Assembly (NCBI GenBank): GCA_028693155.1 | Contig: JAQUVY010000010.1 | Coordinates: 1 to 40,207, forward strand | Reading direction: 5' to 3' | From: Eubacteriales bacterium | GTDB lineage: Bacteria > Bacillota > Clostridia > Christensenellales > UMGS416 | Length of the DNA: 40,207 nucleotides | Shown here: piece by piece, positions 18,214 through 27,901 of the stretch | Position numbering within the stretch: position 1 is the stretch's first letter | Layout: every line of letters begins with the position of its first letter | Made by a program: the position numbers and the translations under genes | The notes under the pieces: model-generated | The model's database searches: none | Seen by the model: only the letters and a program-made list of their open reading frames with translations | What the model was told of the DNA's origin: nothing

Positions 18214-19062
18214 ATGAAAAAGACCATGAAGCTTTTTAGCGCCGCGCTGTGCTTTGTGCTGTGCCTGGCCATGTTTGCCGGCTGCGCAAAGACCCCTGCC
18301 GCCGAACCCACCGCCGCTCCCACGGCTGCCCCCACCAAAGCTGCCGACGCCACCACGGCTCCTGCCCAAGGCACCTCCAAGTTGGATGCCATCAAGGCCG
18401 CCGGTAAGATCGTCTGGGGCACCAACGCCGAGTTCGTTCCCTTTGAAATGAAGGACGGCAGCGGCACCGTCATCGGTGTAGACGCCGACATCGCCGCCGC
18501 CATCGCCAAGAAGCTGGGCGTTGAGCTGGTCGTCGAGGACATTCTGTTTGACTCCCTGCCCGCCGCGCTGGCTTCCGGTCAGATCGACTTCATCGCCGCC
18601 GGTTACACCAACAACGAAGAGCGCGCCCAGAAGATGGACTTCACCGATTCCTACTACAAGGCCAAGCAAGTCGTGGTTTATAAGGAAGGCGCCACTGCCC
18701 CCGCCGCCGAGGATGAGCTCAAGGGCAAGAAGATCGGCGTGCAGACCGGCACCACCGGCGACTTCATGGCTTCGGATATTGAAAATGCCGATGTGCAGCG
18801 TTATGATAACATGACCTTGGCTGTGCAGGATCTGGCCAACGGCACTCTGGATTACGTCATCGGCGACAGCCTGACCATCAGCATGATCACCAAGAAGGTC
18901 AGCGGTGTGGCCATTGCCGAAGCCATCGTTTACGACGACGAGTTCTACGCCATCGCCGTGGACAAGGGCGAAACCGCTCTGCTGGAGGCCATCAACGAGG
19001 CCCTCAAGGAGCTGATCGACACCGGCGCCATCGACGCCAGCGTCAACAAGTTCTCGTCCTAA
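18214..19062 (+). CDS. Polar amino-acid ABC transporter substrate-binding lipoprotein
   Basis: Lipobox MFAGC; WGTNAEFVPFEMKDGSGTVIGVDADIAAAIAKKLGVELVVEDILFDSLPAALASGQIDFIAAGYT; RBS GGAGG. Confidence 0.95.
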   Translation: MKKTMKLFSAALCFVLCLAMFAGCAKTPAAEPTAAPTAAPTKAADATTAPAQGTSKLDAIKAAGKIVWGTNAEFVPFEMKDGSGTVIGVDADIAAAIAKKLGVELVVEDILFDSLPAALASGQIDFIAAGYTNNEERAQKMDFTDSYYKAKQVVVYKEGATAPAAEDELKGKKIGVQTGTTGDFMASDIENADVQRYDNMTLAVQDLANGTLDYVIGDSLTISMITKKVSGVAIAEAIVYDDEFYAIAVDKGETALLEAINEALKELIDTGAIDASVNKFSS

Positions 19063-19138
19063 TCCCTAGCAACACCGTTAATAAAAAGGCGGGGCCTGCG
19101 CTCCGCCTTTTCGTTGTAAGGAAAAGGAGGTCTCCCCC

Positions 19139-19819
19139 ATGGGGCTGCTTTATACCCTCTCCGACGCGCTGTACTCCAACCTCATCCGTGAAAGCCGCTA
19201 CCTGCTTTTGGTGCGCGGCCTGAACATGACGGTGCAGATCTCGCTGTACGCGCTGCTCATCGGCATCGTGATCGGCCTGCTTGTGGCCGTGGCGCGCATC
19301 ACCCACATCAAGGTGCTGGACGGCATCGCCAAGCTGTATGTGGACGTGATTCGCGGCACCCCCGTGGTGGTACAGCTGGTTATTATCTATTACGCCGTGC
19401 TGGCCGGCAGCGGCCTGCCCAAGCTTCTCATTGCGTCGGTCGCCTTTGGCATCAACAGCGGCGCCTACGTTTCCGAGCTGATCCGCGCGGGCATCATGGC
19501 GGTGGACAAGGGCCAGATGGAGGCGGCGCGCTCGCTGGGGCTGTCCTATTTTCAGACCATGCGGTTCGTCATTGTGCCCCAGGCCGTGAAGAACATTCTT
19601 CCCGCGCTGGTCAACGAGGCCATCGTCATGCTCAAGGAAACCTCCGTGGCCGGCTACATCGCGCTGGACGATCTGACCCGCGCGGGCAACGTCATCCGCA
19701 GCCGCACGTTCGATCCCTACACGCCCTTTTTGTTGGTCGCGGCGGTATATTTATACGCCACGACGATCATGACATTCTTTGCCACCAAGCTGGAGAGGAG
19801 GCTGCACGCCAGTGATTAA
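19139..19819 (+). CDS. Polar amino-acid ABC transporter permease
   Basis: [28 protein letters not shown]...[19 protein letters not shown]...[51 protein letters not shown]. Confidence 0.95.
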   Translation: MGLLYTLSDALYSNLIRESRYLLLVRGLNMTVQISLYALLIGIVIGLLVAVARITHIKVLDGIAKLYVDVIRGTPVVVQLVIIYYAVLAGSGLPKLLIASVAFGINSGAYVSELIRAGIMAVDKGQMEAARSLGLSYFQTMRFVIVPQAVKNILPALVNEAIVMLKETSVAGYIALDDLTRAGNVIRSRTFDPYTPFLLVAAVYLYATTIMTFFATKLERRLHASD

Positions 19820-20534
19820 GGTAGAAGGTCTGTATAAATCCTTTGGCGAGCTGGAGGTGCTCAAGGGCGTCAACGCGCACGTCGGCAAGTCCGAAGTGGT
19901 GTGCATCATCGGTGCCAGCGGCTCGGGCAAGAGTACCTTTCTGCGCTGCATCAATCTGCTGGAGGTGCCCACCGCCGGCAAGATCTACATCGAAGGCGTG
20001 GAGCTGATGGAGCACCGCCGGGAGATCGACAAGCTGCGCCAGAAGGTGGGGATGGTCTTTCAGCAGTTCAACCTGTTCCCCAACCTCTCGGTCATCGAAA
20101 ACGTGATGCTGGCACCGGTGCAGACCCGCAAGCTGGATCGCACCGCCGCCCGGGACAAAGCCGCCGCCCTTCTGGAGCAGGTGGGGCTGTCGGACAAGCT
20201 GAGCGAATACCCCAACCGGCTTTCCGGCGGGCAAAAGCAGCGCGTGGCCATCGCCCGCGCTCTGGCGATGGATCCGGATATTATGCTTTTTGACGAGCCC
20301 ACTTCGGCGCTGGATCCCGAAATGGTGGGGGAAGTGCTGAACGTGATGAAAAAGCTGGCGCAGGACGGCATGACCATGGTGACGGTGACCCACGAGATGG
20401 GCTTTGCCCGCGAGGTTTCCGATCGGGTGCTGTTTATGGACGAGGGCGTCATCGCCGAAGAAGGCCCCCCCGCCGAAATATTTACCCATCCTTCGCAGGC
20501 TCGTACCCGCGATTTCCTGGCCAAGGTTTTATAA
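19812..20534 (+). CDS. Amino-acid ABC transporter ATP-binding protein (GTG start)
   Basis: Walker [10 protein letters not shown], signature [15 protein letters not shown], Walker [15 protein letters not shown]; overlaps the permease stop. Confidence 0.95.
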   Translation: MIKVEGLYKSFGELEVLKGVNAHVGKSEVVCIIGASGSGKSTFLRCINLLEVPTAGKIYIEGVELMEHRREIDKLRQKVGMVFQQFNLFPNLSVIENVMLAPVQTRKLDRTAARDKAAALLEQVGLSDKLSEYPNRLSGGQKQRVAIARALAMDPDIMLFDEPTSALDPEMVGEVLNVMKKLAQDGMTMVTVTHEMGFAREVSDRVLFMDEGVIAEEGPPAEIFTHPSQARTRDFLAKVL

Positions 20535-20544
20535 AGGAGGCAGT

Positions 20545-21078
20545 ATGAAAACCACATTGTACGTTTACCTCGGGATCTTCATTCTGCTGTTCATCCCGCT
20601 TGCCTGCATCTTCATCAGCAATCTGGTCGGCAAGAAACACGCCAAGGCGCTGCGCCTGCGCAACAGCATTTTATCCGGCGCGGCCATCGTGGCCTTGGGG
20701 GCGCTGTGCCTGAGCCTGTATTTTGTCACCATCAACCGCCAGCCCATGCTGGTGATCGACCGCGTAGTCAACGGCATTGTTGCCGATCAGGAAAGCGAAC
20801 TGGTGTCCAAGCGCCTGCTGACCTCCGCCTGCCTGGAAAAGGACGTGCCCCGCATCAAGGCGGCGCTGACCGCCTCGCAATACGCCATCGGCGACAAAAC
20901 GCTGACCTCGGGCAACAATTCGGTGTTCGTCGTGCGGCCCGATCAGGCCGAGGATACGGTGATCCTGATGGAGGTTTACCAGACCGACGCCCAAAGCACC
21001 GTGGTCGCCATCAACCTGAAAACCGGGGAAGAGGCGGCCGAGCTCATCAGTAAGGATACGTTTCAGCCCTTTAATTAG
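20545..21078 (+). CDS. Membrane protein of unknown function
   Basis: 177 aa, two N-terminal TM segments, ATG with AAAGGAGG RBS 11 bp after the ATPase gene. Confidence 0.65.
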   Translation: MKTTLYVYLGIFILLFIPLACIFISNLVGKKHAKALRLRNSILSGAAIVALGALCLSLYFVTINRQPMLVIDRVVNGIVADQESELVSKRLLTSACLEKDVPRIKAALTASQYAIGDKTLTSGNNSVFVVRPDQAEDTVILMEVYQTDAQSTVVAINLKTGEEAAELISKDTFQPFN

Positions 21079-21098
21079 CGCACGAAAGCAAAGAAAAA

Positions 21099-21135
21099 CA
21101 GGCGTCTGCCGAACTCCCGGCGGACGCCTGTTTCT
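21099..21135. terminator. Bidirectional hairpin terminator between convergent genes
   Basis: CAGGCGTCTGCCGAACTCCCGGCGGACGCCTG. Confidence 0.8.
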
Positions 21136-21153
21136 TATTTACCCGAAAAATAA

Positions 21154-21807
21154 CTAAGCCGACTTTTCACCCTGGGGCGGCAGCGCGGCCTTCAGCCAGC
21201 GGGGCGTGCCCAGCCAGCGCTGAAACAGACCGATCAAGGGGCCGGTGGCCAGCGCGGTGACCAACGTGGTGACGCCCACCGTTCCGCCCAGCAAAAAGCC
21301 CAAAAGCGCATAAGTGGCGTCGGTGATCAGCCGAACATGTTTATACGGAATATGCGTCACATCCGACAGGATCATCCCCACCCCGTCGGCCGGGCTGGCG
21401 CCCAGCTGCGGCAGCAGGTACAGATACACCCCAAAGGCCAGCAGCACGCTGCCCAGCACCAAAACGCCCGCCTTGATGGGCCAAACGCTCTCCGGGGACA
21501 AAAAATGCTGAAAGATCCAGGTAAAGCCGTCGATCAGCGCCCCGTTCAGAAACACCGAAAAAAACATGGCCACATTGATGTACTTGCGATTGAAAATCAG
21601 CATCAGCACAAAAATCAACCCGTTCATCGCGTAGTTGGCCATGCCGTAGGAAATGTTCAGCTTCCGATGAAGCCCCACCATAAATACCTGATAAGGGTCC
21701 GATCCCCAGTTGATCAGGTACAGCAGGGACGCGCTTACGCAAATAAGCGCCAAGCCCACCAGGCATACGCCCAGCCTCCCCAGCATCTGCCTCGGGTTTT
21801 TTCGCAT
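21154..21807 (-). CDS. YczE/YyaS/YitT-family integral membrane protein
   Basis: GVCLVGLALICVSASLLYLINWGSDPYQVFMVGLHRKLNISYGMANYAMN...LGASPADGVGMILS. Confidence 0.75.
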   Translation of the reverse strand: MRKNPRQMLGRLGVCLVGLALICVSASLLYLINWGSDPYQVFMVGLHRKLNISYGMANYAMNGLIFVLMLIFNRKYINVAMFFSVFLNGALIDGFTWIFQHFLSPESVWPIKAGVLVLGSVLLAFGVYLYLLPQLGASPADGVGMILSDVTHIPYKHVRLITDATYALLGFLLGGTVGVTTLVTALATGPLIGLFQRWLGTPRWLKAALPPQGEKSA

Positions 21808-21945
21808 TGCCCGTTTCTCCCCATCCACAAATTTTTTCTTCTGCGATACCTTACCATGGATCGAAAGGCTTTTCAATCAACGATGCGAACTTCTTCGGCG
21901 TATCGGCGAAAAAAAAACGGCTCCCGCCGCCTTTTTTCAGGTTGT

Positions 21946-22560
21946 TCATGCCATACGCCGCCGGATCAGCCATACGATGCCGCCGGCAGCCATGACGACG
22001 CCGCCACCCACCGCGACCCAAATGCGCAGATCATCCTGCGCGCGGGGCGCCTTGTCCATCATGGGCGCGTTCGCCATCTCGGGCGCACCGGCGTCCTTCG
22101 CCCGACCCGTGCTCTCCTGCGGTATTTCTTCCTCGGTCTTGTCCTCCTGCGCCGCCCCTGTCGCGTCCCCCACCGCGACCCCGCCGCTCAGCGACGTCGC
22201 TTCGTAAAGCGCAGTGGGGCTTTGCTTCTCGGCCAGCAAGCCCGGCAAGTAGCTCCCCAGCGCCAAACACACCACCAAAGCGCCGGTCATGGCCATAAGC
22301 GGCGCGCTCATGCGCGCCAAGGCAGGTTCCCTGCGCGGAAGCGCCTGTGCCGCCTGCGCCAGTTTGCCGCGCAGCGCCGGCGGTGTCTCAACGGCGGGCA
22401 GGGTTTGCAGGGTGCGGCGCAAGGCGCGGCTGTGCGCCAGCGCGACCCTGCAGCTCTCGCATTCCTGCAAATGCTCCTCCAGCCGCTTGGCCGCTCGATC
22501 GCTCAGCTCTCCATCCAAATAGCGCTCTATTTTGTTTTCCATCTTCGTGCAAGCCATCAT
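21946..22560 (-). CDS. Zinc-finger (zf-HC2) anti-sigma factor with one TM segment
   Basis: IERYLDGELSDRAAKRLEEHLQECESC (Hx3Cx2C); TM; overlaps the upstream sigma gene. Confidence 0.88.
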   Translation of the reverse strand: MMACTKMENKIERYLDGELSDRAAKRLEEHLQECESCRVALAHSRALRRTLQTLPAVETPPALRGKLAQAAQALPRREPALARMSAPLMAMTGALVVCLALGSYLPGLLAEKQSPTALYEATSLSGGVAVGDATGAAQEDKTEEEIPQESTGRAKDAGAPEMANAPMMDKAPRAQDDLRIWVAVGGGVVMAAGGIVWLIRRRMA

Positions 22561-23138
22561 CGTATTCCCTTCTGCTCATTGGACGCAGCGCCCGGCGAAA
22601 AAGTTCCGTTTTTTTCGCAATGGGTGCGCAGTTGAGCGCGGGCACGATTCAAACGGGAACGAACGGTGCCCACCGGCAGCCCCAGCCCGTGGGCAATTTC
22701 TTCATAGGAAAGCTGCTGCACCTCCCGCAAAAGCAGAATAGCGCGATACTGCGGCTTGAGCGCCGCCAGCGCCTGCTGCAGCGCCGCCCGCTGCACCGTG
22801 TCCTCTTCAAAGCCCGGCTGCGGCAGCTCCACGCCCGCCTCCTGCAGCGTATCCATGGAAACCGGCTTTCGCTTTGCCCGGCGCAGAATGTCGTAACAGC
22901 AGTTCAGCGCAATGTGGTACAGCCAGGTACCAAACTCGCTTTGGGCATGAAACCCGCCCAGCGAACGCCAGGCCTTTATCATGGCCTCCTGCACGGCGTC
23001 CTGGGCGTCGGCGTCGGTGCCACACATGCGGTAGCACAGGGCGTAAAGCCGGGGGCTATAGCGCAGATAAAGCTGGGCAAAGGCGTCTTCGTCCCCTTGC
23101 CTGGCTTCCTCCAGCAGCTTCTTCTCGTCGTTGCTCAT
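22557..23138 (-). CDS. ECF-family RNA polymerase sigma factor
   Basis: DEDAFAQLYLRYSPRLYALCYRMCGTDADAQDAVQEAMIKAWRSL...LREVQQLSYEEIAHGLGLPVGTVRSRLNRARAQLR. Confidence 0.95.
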   Translation of the reverse strand: MSNDEKKLLEEARQGDEDAFAQLYLRYSPRLYALCYRMCGTDADAQDAVQEAMIKAWRSLGGFHAQSEFGTWLYHIALNCCYDILRRAKRKPVSMDTLQEAGVELPQPGFEEDTVQRAALQQALAALKPQYRAILLLREVQQLSYEEIAHGLGLPVGTVRSRLNRARAQLRTHCEKNGTFSPGAASNEQKGIR

Positions 23139-23142
23139 GGCT

Positions 23143-24372
23143 TCACTTCTCCTTTTGCGAATCCGTTTCCTGCGCCTCCAGGTCGCTGAGATTGCGGCCG
23201 AAGGTCAGCGAATCTTCCCCGAATTTGCGCCGAATGGCGTCCATGGCCGTTTCTACCCGTTCCTGCTTTTCCCGCTGCCAGGGGCGCTGCGCCGGGAACA
23301 GCATCAGCTGCTCCCCCGCCTCTTCCGCCGCCACCAGACGGCTGCCCGTCACCGTCAGCATTCGGATGGGGCTGCGCAGGTCCCAGTTCGCCTTTACCAG
23401 CTCCAGCGCCGTTTCGAAGATCTCTCTGGCCAGATCCGTAGGCGTGTCCAGGCTCGCCTGGCGGGAGATCACCTTCAGGCTGGGGTTCTTGATCTGCACC
23501 TGCACGGTGCGGCACTTCATGCCGTGCCGGCGCAAGCGCCCAGCCACCGTGTCGCTTAGGCTGAGCAGCCCCCTGCGCACATCGTCTTCGCCCAACAGGT
23601 TGCGGCGAAACGTCATGCCGTTCCCCACCGACTTGACCTCGGGGGTATCCTGGGGTGTGCGAACCGGGCTGTCCTCCAGCCCGTTGGCGTAGTCGTGCAG
23701 CGTATCGCCCATTTTTCCCAGGCGGAAGCGCAGCGCCGCCGGATCGGTGCGCGCCAGATCCCCGATGGTATGGATGCCCATCTGCCCCAGCGCCTGACAG
23801 GCCGTCTCGCCCACATAGATCATATCCCCCACCGGCAGAGGAAACAGAATGTCTTTAAAGTTTTCCCGGGTGATGACGGTGGTGGCGTCGGGCTTTTTAT
23901 AGTCGCTGCCCAGCTTGGCAAAAATTTTGTTGAAGGATACACCCACCGAAATGGTGATGCCCAGCTCCTTTCGCACCGTGGCGCGCAGTGCATCGGCTAT
24001 CTGCGGCCCATCGCCGAACAAATGCTGGCTGCCCGTCACGTCCAGCCAGGATTCGTCAATGCTGAACGCCTCCACCTGATCGGTATAGCGCAGATAGATC
24101 TCGTTGATGCGGCGGGAAAAATCGCCATAGGCTCCCCGTGTGGGCGGCACCAGCACCAGCTGGGGGCATTTGCGCTTTGCCTGCCAAATGGTTTCGGCCG
24201 TCTGAATGCCGAAGGCCTTGGCCAGCTCGTTTTTTGCTAAAATAATGCCGTGCCGATCCTCCGGGCTGCCCGCCACCGCCATGGGCACGCTGCGCAGCTC
24301 GGGACGGAACACACATTCCACCGAGGCAAAAAATGCGTTGCAGTCGCAATGCAGAATCACGCGATCGCCCAT
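23143..24372 (-). CDS. dinB: DNA polymerase IV (Y-family)
   Basis: VILHCDCNAFFASVECVFRPELRSVPMAVAG; EAFSIDESWLDVTGS; SVGVSFNKIFAKLGSDYKKPDATTVI. Confidence 0.95.
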   Translation of the reverse strand: MGDRVILHCDCNAFFASVECVFRPELRSVPMAVAGSPEDRHGIILAKNELAKAFGIQTAETIWQAKRKCPQLVLVPPTRGAYGDFSRRINEIYLRYTDQVEAFSIDESWLDVTGSQHLFGDGPQIADALRATVRKELGITISVGVSFNKIFAKLGSDYKKPDATTVITRENFKDILFPLPVGDMIYVGETACQALGQMGIHTIGDLARTDPAALRFRLGKMGDTLHDYANGLEDSPVRTPQDTPEVKSVGNGMTFRRNLLGEDDVRRGLLSLSDTVAGRLRRHGMKCRTVQVQIKNPSLKVISRQASLDTPTDLAREIFETALELVKANWDLRSPIRMLTVTGSRLVAAEEAGEQLMLFPAQRPWQREKQERVETAMDAIRRKFGEDSLTFGRNLSDLEAQETDSQKEK

Positions 24373-24383
24373 GGTACTCCCTC

Positions 24384-25250
24384 TCAGCTCAAGATATCTT
24401 CGGTCAGGATGAGCCTGTCCTCACCCTGCTCCACCCGGCGAAACACCGCCCGTTCGCTGCCCGAAGGCTCGTTGGGCGTATGCCAGGTCAGGTATTGCTT
24501 TGCGTCCTTTTCAAACACCATGCCGTGCCCGCCGCCCATGACCAGCGGCTCGCTCAGGTGACGCCAAGGGCCGACAATGCTGCCGCTGTCCGCCACGGCC
24601 ATGCCGATGGCATAGCCGCCCTCGCTCATGCTCGACCAGATCATCAGCAGCTTTCCCGAGGTCAGGCGAACAAGCCATGGGCCGTCGGTGATATAGCAGC
24701 CGGGGCGATACGCACGGCACCAAGGCGCTTCGCTGGCGTGAAACAGCACCCGGGGTTCACCCTGCGGGGCAGACAGATCCCCCGCCAAACGCTGCAGGCA
24801 CATGCTGCCGTCGCCGATCTGCAGCCACTCGTGGCAAAACACCGTGTACGGCACGCCCTCCTCCACAAACAGCGTCGCGTCCAGGCAGTCCCACCCCGGC
24901 GGGGTGAGGCGCTCCTTCATCGGCACAAAGGGTCCCTCCGGCCGGTCGGCTGCCAGCACATGACTCCCCCGGCGGGCATTGTCTGCGAAGAACGAGGCGA
25001 ACATATAATAACGTCCTCCCAGCGCATGCACCTCCGGCGCCCAATAATCCCGATCCGCCCAAAAGTCCGGGGGCGCCTCAAAGGAATGTCCCAGCTCCTC
25101 AAAATTTTTCAGATTCTCACTGGCATAGCACAAAAAACCGGCCGGCCGACCCGCACGGCGCTGCACGCCCGTGGTGCCGTATAAATAAAACCGACCCTCC
25201 GCACGCAGCACAAAGGGATCGCGAATGGGAATTTCCTCTCGGCGAAGCAT
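24384..25250 (-). CDS. Glycoside hydrolase family 43-like protein
   Basis: IPIRDPFVLRAEGRFYLYGTTG, DRDYWAPEVHALGGRYYMFAS, GPWLVRLTSGKLLMIWSS; five-bladed beta-propeller style GH43 motifs. Confidence 0.85.
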   Translation of the reverse strand: MLRREEIPIRDPFVLRAEGRFYLYGTTGVQRRAGRPAGFLCYASENLKNFEELGHSFEAPPDFWADRDYWAPEVHALGGRYYMFASFFADNARRGSHVLAADRPEGPFVPMKERLTPPGWDCLDATLFVEEGVPYTVFCHEWLQIGDGSMCLQRLAGDLSAPQGEPRVLFHASEAPWCRAYRPGCYITDGPWLVRLTSGKLLMIWSSMSEGGYAIGMAVADSGSIVGPWRHLSEPLVMGGGHGMVFEKDAKQYLTWHTPNEPSGSERAVFRRVEQGEDRLILTEDILS

Positions 25251-25527
25251 AGCGTTTCTTTCTCCTGTTTTTTTGTTTAAATTATAGCATACGCCGAAGA
25301 AAAAGCCCACCCCAAAGGCAAAAGTATGTTCGCCCGCAAAGATATGCTGCCGCTCCCTACTTTTTTGCGAAATTGCCGGCGTCTTTCTTGACGGCGTCCC
25401 TTCGGCAGGTTAATATATCAATGGAATAGAACAATTCCACGACTGCAACTCTGTTCACAGAAAGGGAACACGCCGCGCCTTGGGCGGCCTGCTTCCCTAT
25501 TTTTTTCGGAGAGGACGGATCCATCAC

Positions 25528-26679
25528 TTGCTTTCTCGTCATTTAAAACTGAAGTTCTCCCTGCTGCAGTGCACCTACTGGTGCTCGGTAGGCGCCTTTT
25601 CCTCCTTCGCCATTAATTACCTGCAAACCCAGCGAGGCGTTTCGGCCGGCACGGCGGGTACGCTTTTGGCCGTGTTCACCTGCGTGGCCTTTGCCGGGCA
25701 GTTTTTCTGGGGGCGGCTGTGCGACCGCTGGAAAACCAACCGAAAGGTGTTTATCATCACCAACTTCATCATGCTGGCCGCCTGCTTCGGGGTGTTTTTC
25801 CTGCGTGATCTGTGGATGATCTTCCTAGCCTATGGGCTGCTGGGCTTTGTGCAGTCCACCATGCCCGCGGTGCTGGATTCGTGGATCCTGAAAACCTATG
25901 CGGACAATCCTCAGGCCTATGGCCCCATCCGCTCCAGCGCATCCTTTGTGTACGCCATCTTCACCTTCTTTTTCGGAAGCATCATTTCCCGGGCGGGTTA
26001 CGGCATTATGCTGGTGTTCGTCAGCGTCTTCGTGGTGGGCAGCATCGTGGTGGCCTTTGTCGCGGCCGATGCACCTCAGGCCGAGATACCCGCGGCGCAC
26101 CCCGGTGCCAAGGGCGGCATGCGCCGTCTGCTGACCGGCCAGTTTTCTCTGGTGCTGGTCGCCTTGCTGTGCATGGGCATGTCCGGCGGCATGTACACCT
26201 TTATGGCCATCATCATGAACCAGGTGGGCGGCTCGGTGGATTTCCTGGGCTACACCATGTTCGCCAGCGCAATGTGCCAGGTGCCGTTCATGCTTTTCAG
26301 CCGCAAGATGGCGCGCTTCTCCCCCAAAAGCCGGCTGCTTTTCGCGGGCTGCATTTACGCGGTGACGCTGGTGGGAATGGCGCTGGCCAAGACCCCGCTT
26401 ACGCTGGTGCTGATGAGCCTGCTTTCGGGCGCGGGCTTCGGCATTATTCTGCCGGCTCTGCGCGAACTGGTGGAGACCTACGCCCCGGCCGACCTGCGCA
26501 CCACCGCGCAAAGCGTTTCGGACGCGGTCAACGTATCGCTGGCGGGGCTGCTCAACAGCCTGCTCATCAGCGCGCTGGGGGACACCGCGGGGGTCAGCGT
26601 GGTGCTGTTTATCCTGGCAGGGGTGCAGATCATCGGGTTCATTCCGCTGCTGATGATCCGTCCGCCGCAAAAGCAATGA
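25528..26679 (+). CDS. MFS transporter
   Basis: LKLKFSLLQCTYWCSVGAFSSFAINYLQTQRGVSAGTAGTLLAVFTCVAFAGQFFWGRLCDRWKTNRK; about 12 TM. TTG start at 25528 inferred (25480 is alternative). Confidence 0.88.
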   Translation: MLSRHLKLKFSLLQCTYWCSVGAFSSFAINYLQTQRGVSAGTAGTLLAVFTCVAFAGQFFWGRLCDRWKTNRKVFIITNFIMLAACFGVFFLRDLWMIFLAYGLLGFVQSTMPAVLDSWILKTYADNPQAYGPIRSSASFVYAIFTFFFGSIISRAGYGIMLVFVSVFVVGSIVVAFVAADAPQAEIPAAHPGAKGGMRRLLTGQFSLVLVALLCMGMSGGMYTFMAIIMNQVGGSVDFLGYTMFASAMCQVPFMLFSRKMARFSPKSRLLFAGCIYAVTLVGMALAKTPLTLVLMSLLSGAGFGIILPALRELVETYAPADLRTTAQSVSDAVNVSLAGLLNSLLISALGDTAGVSVVLFILAGVQIIGFIPLLMIRPPQKQ

Positions 26680-26686
26680 TTTGGCT

Positions 26687-26722
26687 GAAGCGCTCTTCGC
26701 AAAAACGAGGAGCGCTTTTTTC
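26687..26722 (+). terminator. Rho-independent terminator
   Basis: AAGCGCTCTTCGCAAAAACGAGGAGCGCTTTTTTCTT. Confidence 0.8.
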
Positions 26723-26779
26723 TTGCCCATCCCGCCCATCGGGGGTATGATGATATTGTTTCTTTTTTAAGGAGGAGCT

Positions 26780-27889
26780 ATGCCCTACCGCCGACTTTCC
26801 ATGCTCATCAAGCCCGCCTCCTCGCTGTGCGACATGCGCTGCGCATACTGCTTTTATGCCGACGTGAGCGACCTGCGGCAGATAAAAAGCTATGGCATCA
26901 TGACGCCCGACACCGCGCAGGCGCTTTTGCGGCGCGCCTTTGAGGCGGCAGGCGAACGCGGGGAGATCACCTTCGCCTTTCAGGGCGGAGAGCCCACCCT
27001 GGCAGGACTGCCTTTTTTTAAAGACTTTACGGCCGCCGCCCGGCGGCTGTGCCCGCCGAGCGTGTCGCTGCACTATGCCATGCAGACCAACGGCCTTCAT
27101 TTGGACGAGGACTGGTGCGCGCTGCTGCGCGAGCACCGTTTTTTGGTGGGCCTGTCCTTTGACGGCACCGCGGCGCTGCACGATGCCCAGCGACCCGACG
27201 CTTCGGGCGCGGGCACATCCCGACGGGTGCTGCAGGCGGCGCGTCTGCTGCGCGAGCAAGGCATTGAAACGAATATCCTGTGCGTGGTGACCGAGCAAGC
27301 CGCCCGGCATCCCCAGCAGATCTGGAACTTCTGCCGCCGGCAGGGGTTCGATTTTTTGCAGTTTATCCCCTGCCTGGCTTCGCTGGATGAAGCCGCCGCC
27401 TCGCCCCATGCGCTGACCCCCCGGCGCTACGCCGCCTTTTTAAAGGGATTGTTTCCCCTGTGGCGGCAAGCGCTGACCACCCCTTCCCCTGTGAGCATCC
27501 GCGTCTTTGATAACCTGCTGAGCCTGCTCAGCGGACGTCCCCCCGAGCAGTGCGGCATGCTGGGGCGGTGCAGCTGCCAGTTCGTCCTTGAGGCCGACGG
27601 CAGCGTATACCCCTGCGACTTTTATGTGCTGGACGACACCCGGCTGGGCCGGGTTCAGGAAAGCAGCTTGGAGGCGCTGGCCGCCTCCCCCGCCGCGCAG
27701 GACTTTATGCAGCCCCGCGCGCTGCCCGCCCTGTGCACCGATTGCCCGGTATGGCAGCTGTGCTTTGGGGGCTGCCGGCGCACCCGGGAAATGTTTTTTT
27801 CTCAGCCCGATTACTGCCCCTGGCGCGATTTTCTCACCGAAACGCTGCCCGCCTGGCAGGAGCTGGCGCACGCCCTGCGCCTGAGATAA
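26780..27889 (+). CDS. Anaerobic sulfatase-maturating enzyme (radical SAM, SPASM)
   Basis: CDMRCAYCFY, FAFQGGEPTLAGLPFF, C-terminal Cys cluster CTDCPVWQLCFGGC; immediately upstream of a sulfatase. Confidence 0.95.
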   Translation: MPYRRLSMLIKPASSLCDMRCAYCFYADVSDLRQIKSYGIMTPDTAQALLRRAFEAAGERGEITFAFQGGEPTLAGLPFFKDFTAAARRLCPPSVSLHYAMQTNGLHLDEDWCALLREHRFLVGLSFDGTAALHDAQRPDASGAGTSRRVLQAARLLREQGIETNILCVVTEQAARHPQQIWNFCRRQGFDFLQFIPCLASLDEAAASPHALTPRRYAAFLKGLFPLWRQALTTPSPVSIRVFDNLLSLLSGRPPEQCGMLGRCSCQFVLEADGSVYPCDFYVLDDTRLGRVQESSLEALAASPAAQDFMQPRALPALCTDCPVWQLCFGGCRRTREMFFSQPDYCPWRDFLTETLPAWQELAHALRLR

Positions 27890-27901
27890 GGAGGAACCCT
27901 C

